A DNA stretch of 56,506 nt. Source: Spirochaetae bacterium HGW-Spirochaetae-3. Lineage in GTDB: Bacteria > Spirochaetota > Spirochaetia > Treponematales > UBA12059. Below, piece by piece: positions 28,556 through 38,596 of this stretch. The DNA is taken from assembly GCA_002839315.1 (NCBI GenBank), contig PGXV01000014.1:48267-104772 (forward strand), read 5' to 3'. The notes beneath the pieces are model-generated. The model searched no databases. It was not told the DNA's origin and saw only the letters and a program-made list of their open reading frames with translations. The first letter of the stretch is position 1. Every line of letters begins with the position of its first letter. Made by a program: the position numbers and the translations under genes.

Positions 28556-30720
28556 GCTATCTTGAAGGCCTTGGCTACCTTGGCAACATCCTCGATATTG
28601 TCGCGATTCATGCGGGTCAGGTCGGAGACCGCAACGACGGAACGATCAATATCGGCCGCGCCTTCCGCGATCTCTCCGACGCCTCGGTTGAATTCCTCGC
28701 TCGCCGCTACTAGCGAGGACATTTCCGATACGACCTTGGCGCTCGCTTCTCGCATCTCCAGGGCTGCCGAGTCTACCTCAGAGGTGGCCTCGCGTATCGC
28801 AGCTAGGGCTTCGAGCGAAATCGCTGAACCCTGCTTTTGCTCGGTCAGGGCCCGCTGCAGCTCATCCTGAAGCGAATAGAGGGACGTGATCCGCGAGCGC
28901 ACATCCGTGAAGGTCGCCTCCGCGAGATTGGATGATGACACGACGGCGGCTATCGAGGCTTGGATTCCTTCAATGCTGGAACCGATGCCCTTCGACTGAT
29001 CTGCCGAGCTTTCGGCCAGGTTCCGGATCTCGTCCGCGACAACGGCAAAGCCCTTGCCATATTCCCCAGCATGTGCGGCTTCGATGGCCGCGTTCATGGC
29101 GAGGAGGTTGGTCTTGGAGGCTATCGCCGCAATTATCTCGTTCGCCTCACTGAGAGCCGTTGACTGATTCGCTATTTCCTGGACTATCCGGCTTACATCA
29201 GCGATAACATCGGTGCCCTTCTCGGAAGCCTCGACCAATCTCGCGTAATGGCCACCTGCTGCCTCTGCGTTCGTCGCCATGGCTCCGATATTGGCGATCA
29301 TCTCTTCGATGGAGGCCGAGGACTGGGCAACGCAATCCGACTGACTCTTGACGAGCTCTTTCAGTCGCTCGATCTTTCCAAGGATGAGGACTGTCGCCTC
29401 TGAGGACGATGCAAAACTCCTCGATTGCCGATCCGCGCCTTCCTTCATCTCTTTTACATTCGCGGCGATTTCAGTGACTGCCGCAGAGACGCTTCCCATA
29501 TTGGCTTCGAGTTCCTCTCCAGTCCTTGCCAGGCGATCTGCGGCGATAACAATGCCACCAATCATGGATGCCAAGGAGGCTGAGAATCGGTTGAAATGCT
29601 CTGCGAGGGAGCCTATCTCGTCTCGGCGTCCAGACTCGATCTTTTTTGTGAGGTCACCGCCCCCTTCGGAAATATCCTTTAAGACCGCGACGGTAGCCTT
29701 CAAGGGGCGCATCATCCTGGTGATGATAAGGATGACGATCATCACCACCCCCGCGAGCGCGATGATACCAATAACTGTTATTGCAGTCACAAGACGATAC
29801 ACCTTTGACATGACTTCCTGATACGGAACCACGATCAGGTAGCTCCAAGGCGCTCGGTCGTCTCCGGTGGCAACGGGAGAAAAATATTTGAAGGCTGCCG
29901 GGCTATGCTCGTCGGCTTCAGATATAAAAGAAAAACTCGTGCCTTCCATGATGCTCATCTTCACTTTGTCGCCGTATTCGTCATCGATCTCATGTGCCTT
30001 CTTGCCGATGTCCGCAGGATCCTTGGAGGTCGCCACCATCGCCTTGTTCGTCAGCAATTGCCCATAGCCATTGTCGAATACCTTCGTAGCTCCGATCTTC
30101 GCCTGGAGAAATCCGATTCCGAAATCAGCGCCGACTATCCCCACCAGTCTTCCCGCATCGTCCAGTATCGGGACCACGATGCTGCTAGCCAGCTCCGCAG
30201 CAGCCTCGCCCATCGCCATTCCATCAAGAAGCTTCTCTATAGTATATGGTTCCAATATTTGAGGCTTACCTGTGCTCAGCATCTCATCGAGAGCTGGGGG
30301 AAGAGGCTCCCCCGAATAATCCTTCCGGGACAGGCTATCCTGCATCCTGTGCCATCCCGCTCGGTAATAGTCACCCATGATTGTACCAGGTAGAAATACC
30401 GCCCAGGTATTGATTACCCTCGGTTCATTGGCTAGAGTCGTCCTCAGCATCTCGTCGATCAGTTCAAAGGATTCCTTTTTCGGGAACATGCGGAACATCC
30501 CGAGGATCCGGGATAGCTCCTCCACCGAAGTGAGGACAAGATTGAGGTCGGACGAGGCGATTGCCGCCTGGGTAGCGGCCAAACCTCGGGCTTCACTGAA
30601 AGCCGAATCCCGTGAGGAGGATTGAATGGTCGATGCTATAAAGACGATCGTCGCTGAATTGGCTACAAACACGATGGAGGCGACGATGAGTGCAATTCGG
30701 GTACCGAGCTTCATTATCAT
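28552..30720 (-). CDS. Methyl-accepting chemotaxis protein with dCache-like sensor
   Basis: A 722-residue receptor. It has a membrane helix at the N-terminus, a ~270-residue extracytoplasmic sensor with Cache features (GIVGADFGIGFLQAKIG), a second helix (IGIIALAGVVMIVILI), a HAMP domain and a long coiled-coil signalling domain. The CheA/CheW-contact hairpin is EIIAAIASKTNLLAMNAAIE followed by AAHAGEYGKGFAVVADEIR. The linker style resembles spirochaete receptors. ATG at 30720 or 30714 is possible; GGAG sits just before the first. Placement in the copper block suggests metal taxis, which is inference. Confidence 0.9.
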   Translation of the reverse strand: MIMKLGTRIALIVASIVFVANSATIVFIASTIQSSSRDSAFSEARGLAATQAAIASSDLNLVLTSVEELSRILGMFRMFPKKESFELIDEMLRTTLANEPRVINTWAVFLPGTIMGDYYRAGWHRMQDSLSRKDYSGEPLPPALDEMLSTGKPQILEPYTIEKLLDGMAMGEAAAELASSIVVPILDDAGRLVGIVGADFGIGFLQAKIGATKVFDNGYGQLLTNKAMVATSKDPADIGKKAHEIDDEYGDKVKMSIMEGTSFSFISEADEHSPAAFKYFSPVATGDDRAPWSYLIVVPYQEVMSKVYRLVTAITVIGIIALAGVVMIVILIITRMMRPLKATVAVLKDISEGGGDLTKKIESGRRDEIGSLAEHFNRFSASLASMIGGIVIAADRLARTGEELEANMGSVSAAVTEIAANVKEMKEGADRQSRSFASSSEATVLILGKIERLKELVKSQSDCVAQSSASIEEMIANIGAMATNAEAAGGHYARLVEASEKGTDVIADVSRIVQEIANQSTALSEANEIIAAIASKTNLLAMNAAIEAAHAGEYGKGFAVVADEIRNLAESSADQSKGIGSSIEGIQASIAAVVSSSNLAEATFTDVRSRITSLYSLQDELQRALTEQKQGSAISLEALAAIREATSEVDSAALEMREASAKVVSEMSSLVAASEEFNRGVGEIAEGAADIDRSVVAVSDLTRMNRDNIEDVAKVAKAFKIA

Positions 30721-30958
30721 GGACTCCTTATGCTATCATTCGGTGATCGAATGAATACGTCTTTTCTGTGCCTCAAAGTATAGGTTTCAAAGAGAGCCAC
30801 TGCAATAGATGACCAGGAGGATGTGGGAAATACCCAGAAAAACCACAGAGCGCTCACCTTGCGTTCATGAAATATTGATAGCCTACACAAAGGGATACCA
30901 TAGCGAAGGGAAATCTAGTTCCCTGTTTAAGTTATTTTGTGCATCAAAAGGAATATAT
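30721..30958. other. Divergent intergenic region between receptor and response regulator
   Basis: A 238-bp AT-rich spacer. AAAAGGAAT just before 30959 supports the response-regulator start. A weak TTGATA occurs near 30874 without a good partner -10 box. No inverted repeat typical of a CusR box was seen. Confidence 0.35.
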
Positions 30959-31666
30959 ATGGCATACTCTATACTTGTGGTCGATGATGAGGCAAAAATA
31001 GTCGCCTTGGTCAAGCGCTACCTCGAGGCTTCAGGATTCGAGGTCGTCGAGGCTTTCGATGGCAAGGCTGCTTTAAAGGCATTCCATCTGAGAACTCCAG
31101 ATTGCGTCGTCCTAGATATCAATATGCCTGGTCTGGACGGGCTGTCGGTCGCCCGGGAACTTCGCAAGGATTCCAATGTCCCTATCATCTTTCTCACGGC
31201 GCTTGCGGATGAACTGGACAGGATTTTGGGGCTCGAGTTGGGAGCCGATGATTATATCACTAAGCCCTTCAGTCCCAGGGAGCTCGTGGCTCGGGTCAAA
31301 GCCATCCTGCGCCGCGATGGTAGGAATAATCCTTCCATCCATTCCGAGGCGGCAGTTCTCGCCGGCGGAGACATTCGTCTTGACACTGACAGGCATGAGT
31401 GTCTGGTCAAGGGGCAGGCGATTCCCTTGACATCGGTACAATTCGACATACTGGCTTTCATGATGCGGAAACCAGGGAAAGTGTGGAGCCGGCAAGAGAT
31501 CCTGGACGGTACCGCCGGTCCTGCCCACGAGGGCTATGACCGGACTATCGATGCCCATGTGAAGAACATCCGAAAAGCCCTCGGGGACGACATAGAGGAG
31601 CCGCGTTATATAGAGACAGTCCGTGGCGTCGGTTACCGCTTCAAGGAGCAGGACCGTGAGGCTTAA
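30959..31666 (+). CDS. OmpR-family response regulator
   Basis: The 235-residue protein has a receiver domain with acidic residues in VVDDEAK, the phosphorylated Asp in VVLDINMPG (about residue 53) and the Lys in YITKPF. A winged-helix output domain follows (RQEILDG, DRTIDAHVKNIRKALG, ETVRGVGYRF). It overlaps the kinase gene by 11 bases and so forms a two-component pair. Among copper genes it is a good candidate for the CusR/CopR-type regulator of the island. The signal has not been shown. Confidence 0.9.
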   Translation: MAYSILVVDDEAKIVALVKRYLEASGFEVVEAFDGKAALKAFHLRTPDCVVLDINMPGLDGLSVARELRKDSNVPIIFLTALADELDRILGLELGADDYITKPFSPRELVARVKAILRRDGRNNPSIHSEAAVLAGGDIRLDTDRHECLVKGQAIPLTSVQFDILAFMMRKPGKVWSRQEILDGTAGPAHEGYDRTIDAHVKNIRKALGDDIEEPRYIETVRGVGYRFKEQDREA

Positions 31667-33086
31667 ATACAGGCTATCGATCCTATTCCTCGCCGTGATC
31701 GCCGCGAGCGCGACTACAACCCTCGTCCTAGTCCGACGGTCGACTGAGACCATGTTCAGATCTTTTGTATTTGACGGGGATTCGGAAAAAGCCAAGGCAT
31801 ATACCTCAATTCTTGCGGAATACCAACTTGAGAAACAGAGCTGGGTTGGAGTCCAGGGATTCCTCGTGGGACTGCCCCAAATGCTTTCTCTATCACTTAA
31901 TAAAGAAATCCAAGGAGAGGCTGGTTGGACCACTCTGGGCAAGTATCCAGTGGCGAACTTACGATCGCTCATGGCGGATCGCGTGGTCGTGGCTGATTTG
32001 CGGGGAATAATAGTCGCCGATACCGCAGATGAGCTTATTGGCACTACCCATCCCGACATGCATCTTGATCACGGTGTACCGATAATGGTCAATTTTCAGA
32101 AGACTGGAACGGTCCTCGTTGGATCCATGATAGACTCATCATTGACGGGGGAAAACGAGCGTTTCCTAGGCTCAGTCATGCGATCCCTTGTCTGGTCGAC
32201 CTTCGCATCCGCCGCTATCGCCATAGTCATGGGACTGCTATTCTCCGTGCGGATCACCAAACCTTTAGGAATCCTTGCCAAGGCGGCGCAAGAAGTCGGA
32301 TCAGGGGAATTGTCCGTGCCCGTCCCCATAGTCGGCAAGGACGAGATCGCCGAGCTCTCCGTTTCCTTCAACGAAATGAAGGATAAGCTCAAACGGCTCG
32401 ACGATGCGAAGAAGCAGGTGATCGCCGATTCAGCCCATGAGCTTAGGACGCCTGTAACCCTAATCCAGGGGATGATCGAGGGGATGATTGACGGAATACT
32501 CCCATTGGATGGCCAATCTCTCGAGTCGATCCACGAGGAGACAGTGCGCCTCGCGACCTTGATCGATACCCTTCGCGAGCTTGAGATAATCGAATCGGGG
32601 GAGCTCGAGCTCTCGATCGAGGGAGTCGACCTTGTCGAAGCCAACAGGAAAGCCGTCCTGTTGTTTACCGCTACGGCGTCCGCAAAATCGATCCACCTCA
32701 GTCATGATTGCCCGATCGATTTCCCATCGATTGCCAGAGGCGATTACCTTCGCTTAGGCGAAGTCATCTATAACCTCGTGGCCAATGCGATCAAGTACAC
32801 ACCACCGGGCGGAAGTGTCTGTGTTAGGAACATTCCAGGCCCGGTGGGATTCGTGAGATTCAGCGTGGAAGATTCAGGTCCCGGTATATCTCCGGAGGAG
32901 AGAGAGAAGATATTCGACAGATTTTATAGGATCGACAAATCCCGTGACACGAAGACAGGGGGACGCGGCCTCGGTCTTGCCATCGCTTCGGAGATAATCA
33001 AGGCCCACGGGGGAAGCATCACGATAGAGGACGCCAGTTTGGGTGGCGCGAGTTTCATCGTGACCCTCCCCCAGTACGACTCTTGA
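31656..33086 (+). CDS. Membrane sensor histidine kinase
   Basis: A GTG start at 31656 with AAGGAG upstream gives 476 residues. The order is membrane helix, extracytoplasmic sensor (~30-165), membrane helix (FASAAIAIVMGLLFSV), HAMP, His box in SAHELRTPVTLIQG, N box in NLVANAIKYTPPGG, then DSGPGIS and GGRGLGLAIASEIIKAHGG. All catalytic boxes are intact. It is the partner of the overlapping response regulator. Its end is closely similar to the kinase fragment at 2550-2852. The sensor lacks an obvious Cys/His metal cluster, so copper sensing is only inferred from context. Confidence 0.9.
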   Translation: MRLKYRLSILFLAVIAASATTTLVLVRRSTETMFRSFVFDGDSEKAKAYTSILAEYQLEKQSWVGVQGFLVGLPQMLSLSLNKEIQGEAGWTTLGKYPVANLRSLMADRVVVADLRGIIVADTADELIGTTHPDMHLDHGVPIMVNFQKTGTVLVGSMIDSSLTGENERFLGSVMRSLVWSTFASAAIAIVMGLLFSVRITKPLGILAKAAQEVGSGELSVPVPIVGKDEIAELSVSFNEMKDKLKRLDDAKKQVIADSAHELRTPVTLIQGMIEGMIDGILPLDGQSLESIHEETVRLATLIDTLRELEIIESGELELSIEGVDLVEANRKAVLLFTATASAKSIHLSHDCPIDFPSIARGDYLRLGEVIYNLVANAIKYTPPGGSVCVRNIPGPVGFVRFSVEDSGPGISPEEREKIFDRFYRIDKSRDTKTGGRGLGLAIASEIIKAHGGSITIEDASLGGASFIVTLPQYDS

Positions 33087-33093
33087 ACGATGC

Positions 33094-33570
33094 TTATTTT
33101 TTCCAGCGGGCGAAGTAAGGCGCCATACTAGTGAGATATGCCCTTGAAATCCCGATGGAATCGCCGAGATCCGCCTTGTCCTTTCCAAGTATGGGAACCG
33201 GATTGCAGCCACCCTTGATGAGCTCGATCTGGTCCACGCTGAAGCGGTTGCCGCAGTTCTGGCAGACAAGTACATTTCCCTGCTGCTTGTAGTAACCCCG
33301 TCCCGAGGAATAGCAGACTTGGCAGGTGTTCAAGGCGGTTCGGATCGTGCCATCGGAGGCCTTCACGGCAAAGACTTCCATTGGCTTGTCATTGACGGTA
33401 TAGGGATAGAATTTCGCAGTCGAGGAAATATCCTTCTTTTGGATCACGATGCCCCAGTCTCCAGTCTTGGCGGTGCTAGCCGATTGGGCATAGGCAACTG
33501 GGATTAGCAGTGCAAAGGCGAAGAGGCTGGTAAGGAACACTTTGGGAATTGAGCGCCGGGATTTCTGCAT
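33094..33570 (-). CDS. DUF2318-like exported Cys-rich protein
   Basis: The 158-residue precursor has a signal peptide ending near VAYAQS. The mature protein carries CQVCYSSGRGYY, LVCQNCGNRF and KGGCNPVPI, the Cys pattern of DUF2318 domains. These are found with membrane iron/copper uptake or Fe-S proteins. The two CxxC pairs could bind metal or haem-free Fe. It is convergent with the kinase gene, with only seven bases between the stops. It closes the copper region, and its exact role is unknown. Confidence 0.8.
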   Translation of the reverse strand: MQKSRRSIPKVFLTSLFAFALLIPVAYAQSASTAKTGDWGIVIQKKDISSTAKFYPYTVNDKPMEVFAVKASDGTIRTALNTCQVCYSSGRGYYKQQGNVLVCQNCGNRFSVDQIELIKGGCNPVPILGKDKADLGDSIGISRAYLTSMAPYFARWKK

Positions 33571-33758
33571 TTGATACCCTCCGGGAAAGATTCTAGCGAA
33601 GCAACGTGAAGGGAATATGAATGCTCGACGCTCTTTTAGTAGTGGTCATAATATCGCTGTTCTTTTCGAATCTGCGGAGAACTGCACATTAGTCCTGAAC
33701 TGGAGGGAGGATAGGATCACGTTGATTTGCTTTACCCAATCCATTTCACGTCTATCCC

Positions 33759-36449
33759 CTAGATTGCCGTCAAAGTAGCCCTAAGCTGCCCCCGCACATC
33801 CCTACCCGCCTCATCCCTCTTCATCGCCCAGACGAAGAGCCCCTTCCCCTTCGACGCGCGGGCCCATAGCTCGCCTACCCGGTGCTTCTCGCGTTCTGAG
33901 GGATCGGCGGCAAGGTGGGCACCCTTGTACTCGACGACGAGGACTCGGCCATCCTTGAGCCTGGCCACGAAGTCCGGATAGAAGTCGTCCCTCGAGGTAG
34001 GGAGGCGGAAGCACCACTGATGTCGGGGAGGGACATTGCGTACCCAGGTCTCGACTTCGCCGAGAGCGTCGATCTCCTTGGCGCAGGCGTATTCCTCGCC
34101 GTCGCGCTTCAGGTTGTCGACTACGGGGAAGAAGTGCTTGGAGAAGCCATAGGAGGAAGCAGGCTCTGCCCGTGGGTAGGGACAGCGGTCCTTCGAGAAG
34201 GAGAAGTCGGCTTCCCATACAAGGCTGCCATCAAGCTCAGGCAGGTCAAGAAGCGACTCGAGTCCTGAGGACGCGGCGCTGAGGCGGTAGGAGTCGAGCT
34301 TCGCCCTGATCTTTTCCTCGAGGAGGTACTTGTGGAGGATGAGGTCCCCAAGGCGAAGCTTCCTCTCGTTGATGAGTTTGTGCATGAGACGGGACAAGAA
34401 GTCCTGCAATACCAGCTGAGAAACGTCGCTCCGCGCGAGGCGGCGATCGAGCCAGAAGACGAGGCCATTAAGGTAGTATTCGCCTGCGACCTCTGCAGTG
34501 AAGAGCTCCCGGTCATATCGAGTGTTGCGGGTGATAACCTTCTCGGCAACGACATCAAGCTCAGTGACCTTCCGCTCGGCGGGCACGGAGAACTCCTCAG
34601 CCGTGAGGCGAGCGGGGAATCGCGATGCATCCGATAGATCGAGACGGCCACGGTTGGCGAACCAACCTTCATCGACGGGAATGAGCTCGCCTGAGACCTC
34701 ATCACGGGAAAAGAGGGAACCCACCGTGAAGACATCGGGGCTAGCAGGAAGGACGCGATGCCGGGAAGCTTGAAGAAGGCGGTAGTTGGCGAGATTACGC
34801 GCGATCTCGCGCGTGCGCTCACCTCCGGAATCTGCTCCGAGTGTCTCCGAGAGCCTGGTAATCGTAGCCTCTGTGATAGAGCCGGAGACGCGGATGAGAG
34901 GGACTCCATCCGAACGAGTCCCCGCTCTCTCGACGACGAGGCCAGGCTCAGGGGCGAAGAGCCCGAAGTCCACGGGAGCGTAGGCCGGGATGGAAATGGA
35001 CTGGCCATCCGGCGCGAGCCCCACAATGGTTCCTGAGCCCTCTCCAGGGAAGAAATCCGCAACCTCAGTCCATGCGTCCGCCTCGATGCGCTCGAAGCCC
35101 ATCTTGTCGACGAGACAATCCTTGAGCGCGGAGGCCGTCTCGGCGAAGTCGCGTGAGGAGACATGGGCATAGGCCTTGTTCAGCGATGCCGAAGGACGCT
35201 CCTCCGCGTAGGGCATCCGCAGGACTCGGCCGAGGAGCTGCTCGACGGCCCGCGCGGACTTGAGCTCCTGTATGGAGCAGAACACGTAGGCGAAGGAGCA
35301 GTCCCAGCCTTCCTTGAGGGCTTGAACGGTGATGATGTGCCGGATTGGGCAGGATGGATCGAAGAGGTTCACGCCCTCGATGCCGCGTTCGTCACCAGTA
35401 GCCACGGCAATGTGAGCAGGATCGATGCCCTCGTTCTGGATGAGATGATCGCGGAGCTTGTCGGCGGTGATGACCGTCGGATCGTCCTTGTCCTTGGCTT
35501 GAGCCTGGTACAGGGTAATAGGCCGTACCGAATCCCCGGTCGCCTTGGCGGCCTCCTCGAGGGAGTTCCGCGTGCTGATTGCCGCGGCGACCGTGGTGGC
35601 CCAGCTCGAATGCTCAGCGAGGACGATCGGGAGCTTGATCATCTTCTCGGCTTTGAGCTCGGTCGCGGTGGCCTCGTGGAGGACATTGGAACCGCTCGCG
35701 CTCGAGGTATCGGGCGTGGCCGTGAACTCGAGGATACCGAGGGGTGAGAGCCTGGCGAGAGTGTCGAAGGAAAGCTTCGATCGCGCGTTGTGCGCCTCGT
35801 CGATGATGATGAGCGGCCGGAAGACATGGCAGAGGTTGACGAAGGAGTGGATGGGCTTGCCCCGATTGGCGCCTTCGGTGCTGAGTTCGAGCCCTGCCAT
35901 GCCATTGAGGGCGGCGAAGTGGCGCTCCCAGCGCTCGGAATGGGCGTAGATGGTGCGCGTGGTCGTATCCTCGGCCTTGAAGCTTTGGATAGTGGCAACG
36001 ACGACCACGAGACGAGTGGCGAAGTCCTGGGGGCTCACCGATTCGAGGCCTTCCCGCGTTACGACGAGAGGGCGGCCCCAGGCTTCGACAAGCTCTTCAC
36101 GGTAGGGGTGTCCCGCCGTGGAAAGGGCGGAGAGGGTCTGTTCGAGAATGGCTTGCGAGGGAACAAGCCAGAGTACATGGAGAGACTCGGCATGGGTATA
36201 CGAGTCGCGTACGATGCGCAGGGAGCGTGCCGCGAGCCAGGTCTTGCCGCCTCCAGTCGGGATGCGGATACAGACGTAGGGGATATCGCTCAAGCCCGGA
36301 GCCTGGTGCCAGCGGGTGACCGAGGGACGCCCGCGCTCGCTCCAGGATTCAATGAAGGCAGCCTTGGGATCGCCAAGGCGCTTGGCCCGTTCGAGGTAGT
36401 CTTTCAAGGATTCGAGGGCCTTGGTCTGGTAGGTCTTAGGCTCAAACAT
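33759..36449 (-). CDS. Type III restriction enzyme, Res subunit
   Basis: The 896-residue protein is an SF2 helicase-nuclease. Walker A is IRIPTGGGKTWLAA, motif II IIIDEAHNA and motif III LEFTATP, and QLLGRVLRMPY serves as motif VI. Near the C-terminus YPDFVARL...VLVVEYKGAH is the PD-(D/E)XK endonuclease site. With Mod it cleaves invading DNA between inversely oriented sites after ATP-driven diffusion. Its start overlaps the mod stop by eight bases, and the length is normal for Res. All key motifs look intact. Confidence 0.92.
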   Translation of the reverse strand: MFEPKTYQTKALESLKDYLERAKRLGDPKAAFIESWSERGRPSVTRWHQAPGLSDIPYVCIRIPTGGGKTWLAARSLRIVRDSYTHAESLHVLWLVPSQAILEQTLSALSTAGHPYREELVEAWGRPLVVTREGLESVSPQDFATRLVVVVATIQSFKAEDTTTRTIYAHSERWERHFAALNGMAGLELSTEGANRGKPIHSFVNLCHVFRPLIIIDEAHNARSKLSFDTLARLSPLGILEFTATPDTSSASGSNVLHEATATELKAEKMIKLPIVLAEHSSWATTVAAAISTRNSLEEAAKATGDSVRPITLYQAQAKDKDDPTVITADKLRDHLIQNEGIDPAHIAVATGDERGIEGVNLFDPSCPIRHIITVQALKEGWDCSFAYVFCSIQELKSARAVEQLLGRVLRMPYAEERPSASLNKAYAHVSSRDFAETASALKDCLVDKMGFERIEADAWTEVADFFPGEGSGTIVGLAPDGQSISIPAYAPVDFGLFAPEPGLVVERAGTRSDGVPLIRVSGSITEATITRLSETLGADSGGERTREIARNLANYRLLQASRHRVLPASPDVFTVGSLFSRDEVSGELIPVDEGWFANRGRLDLSDASRFPARLTAEEFSVPAERKVTELDVVAEKVITRNTRYDRELFTAEVAGEYYLNGLVFWLDRRLARSDVSQLVLQDFLSRLMHKLINERKLRLGDLILHKYLLEEKIRAKLDSYRLSAASSGLESLLDLPELDGSLVWEADFSFSKDRCPYPRAEPASSYGFSKHFFPVVDNLKRDGEEYACAKEIDALGEVETWVRNVPPRHQWCFRLPTSRDDFYPDFVARLKDGRVLVVEYKGAHLAADPSEREKHRVGELWARASKGKGLFVWAMKRDEAGRDVRGQLRATLTAI

Positions 36450-38118
36450 GATCGCCCTCCTCTCCAGCGCTAGCGGCGCGTGCAGCGAGGGCTTGAGGAG
36501 CTTCAGGCATCAACCCCGCCGCGTATTCGAGTGCGCCTTCCGCGAGGAGCGGCATGGACCCGAGGTCATACGGGATCTGCTTGAAGGAGATGTTCATGCG
36601 AGCGAGCGATGAGGGCGAATAGGTCGTCGCTTCGGCATAGACGACACGCGGACCGTCGTGCTTCGGGAGGGAGGCCAGAACTGCCGGCGTGAGGACATTT
36701 CCGCCCTTGGGGCGCTTGTCCCCGAGTATCCCGTTGTATAGGAGATAGAGGCCTCGTCCCTCGTGAACGCCGAGAAAGGGCGATGTCGCCTTGATCGACC
36801 CGCCGATGGCTGGTGCCTTGGTCTCGCGCCACCAGACGAAGGCAGCGAGGTCTGCGAACTTGACCTTGGGATTGAGGCGACCGAAGGCATCAAAGAGGGT
36901 CTCGCCGAGCTCGACAAAACGGAAGCCGCCGCCGCCCTTCCAGTCAATATCCTCGGAGATACCTCCCTGCTCGCCTTCGATCACCTTGCATAGTCGAGGT
37001 AGGCAATGGGTTGTCGCATGATCTCCCATCTCAACGCCGATCCAACTAAGGTCCATCTTGTGTGCGACTGCGGCGGTGGTGCCGGAGCCGAGGAAGGAGT
37101 CAAGAACAAGATCCTTCGGCTCGGTTGCTATCTCAAAGATGCGGGAGATAAGCTGCTCCGGCTTAACAGTATCAAACAATGGAGCGTCGGGAAGGAGTTC
37201 TCGCTGGTGCTTCTTGGCTTGGCGCGAGGTCTTGCAGTCCAACAGTATTGTCGGATTGGGGCGGGATGGAGACTCAGGCCCATATTCTCGGGTATAGGGA
37301 ATCCATTTGGATTGGCCATCCTCCCCACGATCCTTCCAAATAAGCTCTCCACTAGCAATCAGCTCTGCGACGGCCTTCTTGCCCAAAGCCCAACGTGCCT
37401 CGCGCCCATCATCATGGACAGGAAGGATCTTGGTACCGTCTGGCGCAGTAATCTCGAAATACATTGAAGGACGATCGGTTCGCAGACTATGCTTCCCATT
37501 CTTCTTCAACAACCGATCGCGGTACTTCCTCCCCTGCTCATCGGTATTGGGATAGGCTTCAAGGACGCTCTCATCGTAGTGCTTCTTGAACTGAGCCTTC
37601 TCCCAGTTCTTGGCGAAGCACAAGATGAACTCATGATCCGGAGTGATCGGTACCTTGTTATCGTTGGGACTATCAACCTTCTGCCAGATGAATGTGGCGA
37701 TGAAGTTAACTCGCCCGAATATCTCATCCATCAAGGGCTTGAGGTAATGCCCTTCGCGATCGTCTATGCTGACCCAGATGCTTCCATCCTCCGCAAGGAG
37801 CTCGCGAAGAAGCTCCAGCCTCGGGTACATCATCGAGAGCCACGTTGAATGCTCGAGGTTGTCGTCGTAGTGCTCGAAGGCAGACCCGGTGTTGTAGGGC
37901 GGGTCGATGTAGATACACTTCACGCGCCCGGCGTAGTAGGGAAGCAAGGCCTTAAGGGCCTCGAGGTTGTCGCCCTGGATGAGAAGGTTGTCCTGCGCGG
38001 CCTTCGGGTCACCGACAATGCCGCCCTTGGCTGCGGTATGAGGCTCGAGGAGACGGAAGGGAACAAGGGATGCGGCGCGGAGGGCGTCTTCTTTGCCAGT
38101 CCAAGTTAGCGTAGGCAT
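36442..38118 (-). CDS. Type III DNA methyltransferase, Mod subunit
   Basis: The 558-residue protein has the N6-adenine/N4-cytosine motif DPPYNTG early (about residue 73) and the SAM motif DSFLGSGTTAAVAH late. This is the beta-class order of type III Mod proteins. The central part is the variable target-recognition region, so the site methylated cannot be predicted. It lies between the SecB-like chaperone gene (37 bp) and res (overlap), all leftward. The restriction genes may therefore share a transcript with the toxin-antitoxin-chaperone unit. Confidence 0.92.
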   Translation of the reverse strand: MPTLTWTGKEDALRAASLVPFRLLEPHTAAKGGIVGDPKAAQDNLLIQGDNLEALKALLPYYAGRVKCIYIDPPYNTGSAFEHYDDNLEHSTWLSMMYPRLELLRELLAEDGSIWVSIDDREGHYLKPLMDEIFGRVNFIATFIWQKVDSPNDNKVPITPDHEFILCFAKNWEKAQFKKHYDESVLEAYPNTDEQGRKYRDRLLKKNGKHSLRTDRPSMYFEITAPDGTKILPVHDDGREARWALGKKAVAELIASGELIWKDRGEDGQSKWIPYTREYGPESPSRPNPTILLDCKTSRQAKKHQRELLPDAPLFDTVKPEQLISRIFEIATEPKDLVLDSFLGSGTTAAVAHKMDLSWIGVEMGDHATTHCLPRLCKVIEGEQGGISEDIDWKGGGGFRFVELGETLFDAFGRLNPKVKFADLAAFVWWRETKAPAIGGSIKATSPFLGVHEGRGLYLLYNGILGDKRPKGGNVLTPAVLASLPKHDGPRVVYAEATTYSPSSLARMNISFKQIPYDLGSMPLLAEGALEYAAGLMPEAPQALAARAASAGEEGDHV

Positions 38119-38155
38119 TTGCTGTCCTTATCAGAGAGCTCGAACGTTGGATGCA

Positions 38156-38596
38156 TCACAGAATCCAGGGAAGCGGTAGCGGGTTGATTCCGAGGCGGCT
38201 CATGCCATCGTGTACGTGTTGACGGAGAAAGGGCCACATGGTCTTCTGAATCTGGTTCTCCTGGAAGACCTTGCGCACTTCGTCATCCTTCCAGAGTTCT
38301 TCGAAGGTGGGAACATCGGCAAGATGAAAGACGATGAAGAATACGGAGACCTGACGGAAGATTGGGGCTCCTTGGAAGCTGACGGTGATCTCATATCGCG
38401 GGCGGAATATTCGGGTCTCGCCGTTGACTATGACGGGATCGCCATCAGCGAAGACTTGGTTCCATCCGAGGTTGATCTCGCTATTAGGCGCGGGCATCTC
38501 CCCGAGCAGATCGGAGTGGAAGGACATCGGCTTGATGTCTTGCAGGCTCATCGACTTGAGGAGCCGCGTGAGCCGCTCGTTGATCGTTTCGCTCAT
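38156..38596 (-). CDS. SecB-like chaperone of a toxin-antitoxin-chaperone module
   Basis: The 146-residue protein has the SecB-fold pattern: a beta-rich middle (FRPRYEITVSFQGAP, VSVFFIVFHL), then EVRKVFQENQIQKTMWPFLRQHVHDGMSRLG and an LPLPWIL end like the SecB C-terminal helix region. In known TAC systems a SecB-like chaperone protects an unstable antitoxin. Its start overlaps the antitoxin stop (ATGA). A general housekeeping SecB is less likely given this coupling. The family call is by pattern, not alignment. Confidence 0.75.
   Translation of the reverse strand: MSETINERLTRLLKSMSLQDIKPMSFHSDLLGEMPAPNSEINLGWNQVFADGDPVIVNGETRIFRPRYEITVSFQGAPIFRQVSVFFIVFHLADVPTFEELWKDDEVRKVFQENQIQKTMWPFLRQHVHDGMSRLGINPLPLPWIL

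Noticed and set aside
33571-33758. Boundary repeat between the copper island and the restriction genes
   Set aside because: No direct or inverted repeat shared with other junctions was found by eye.
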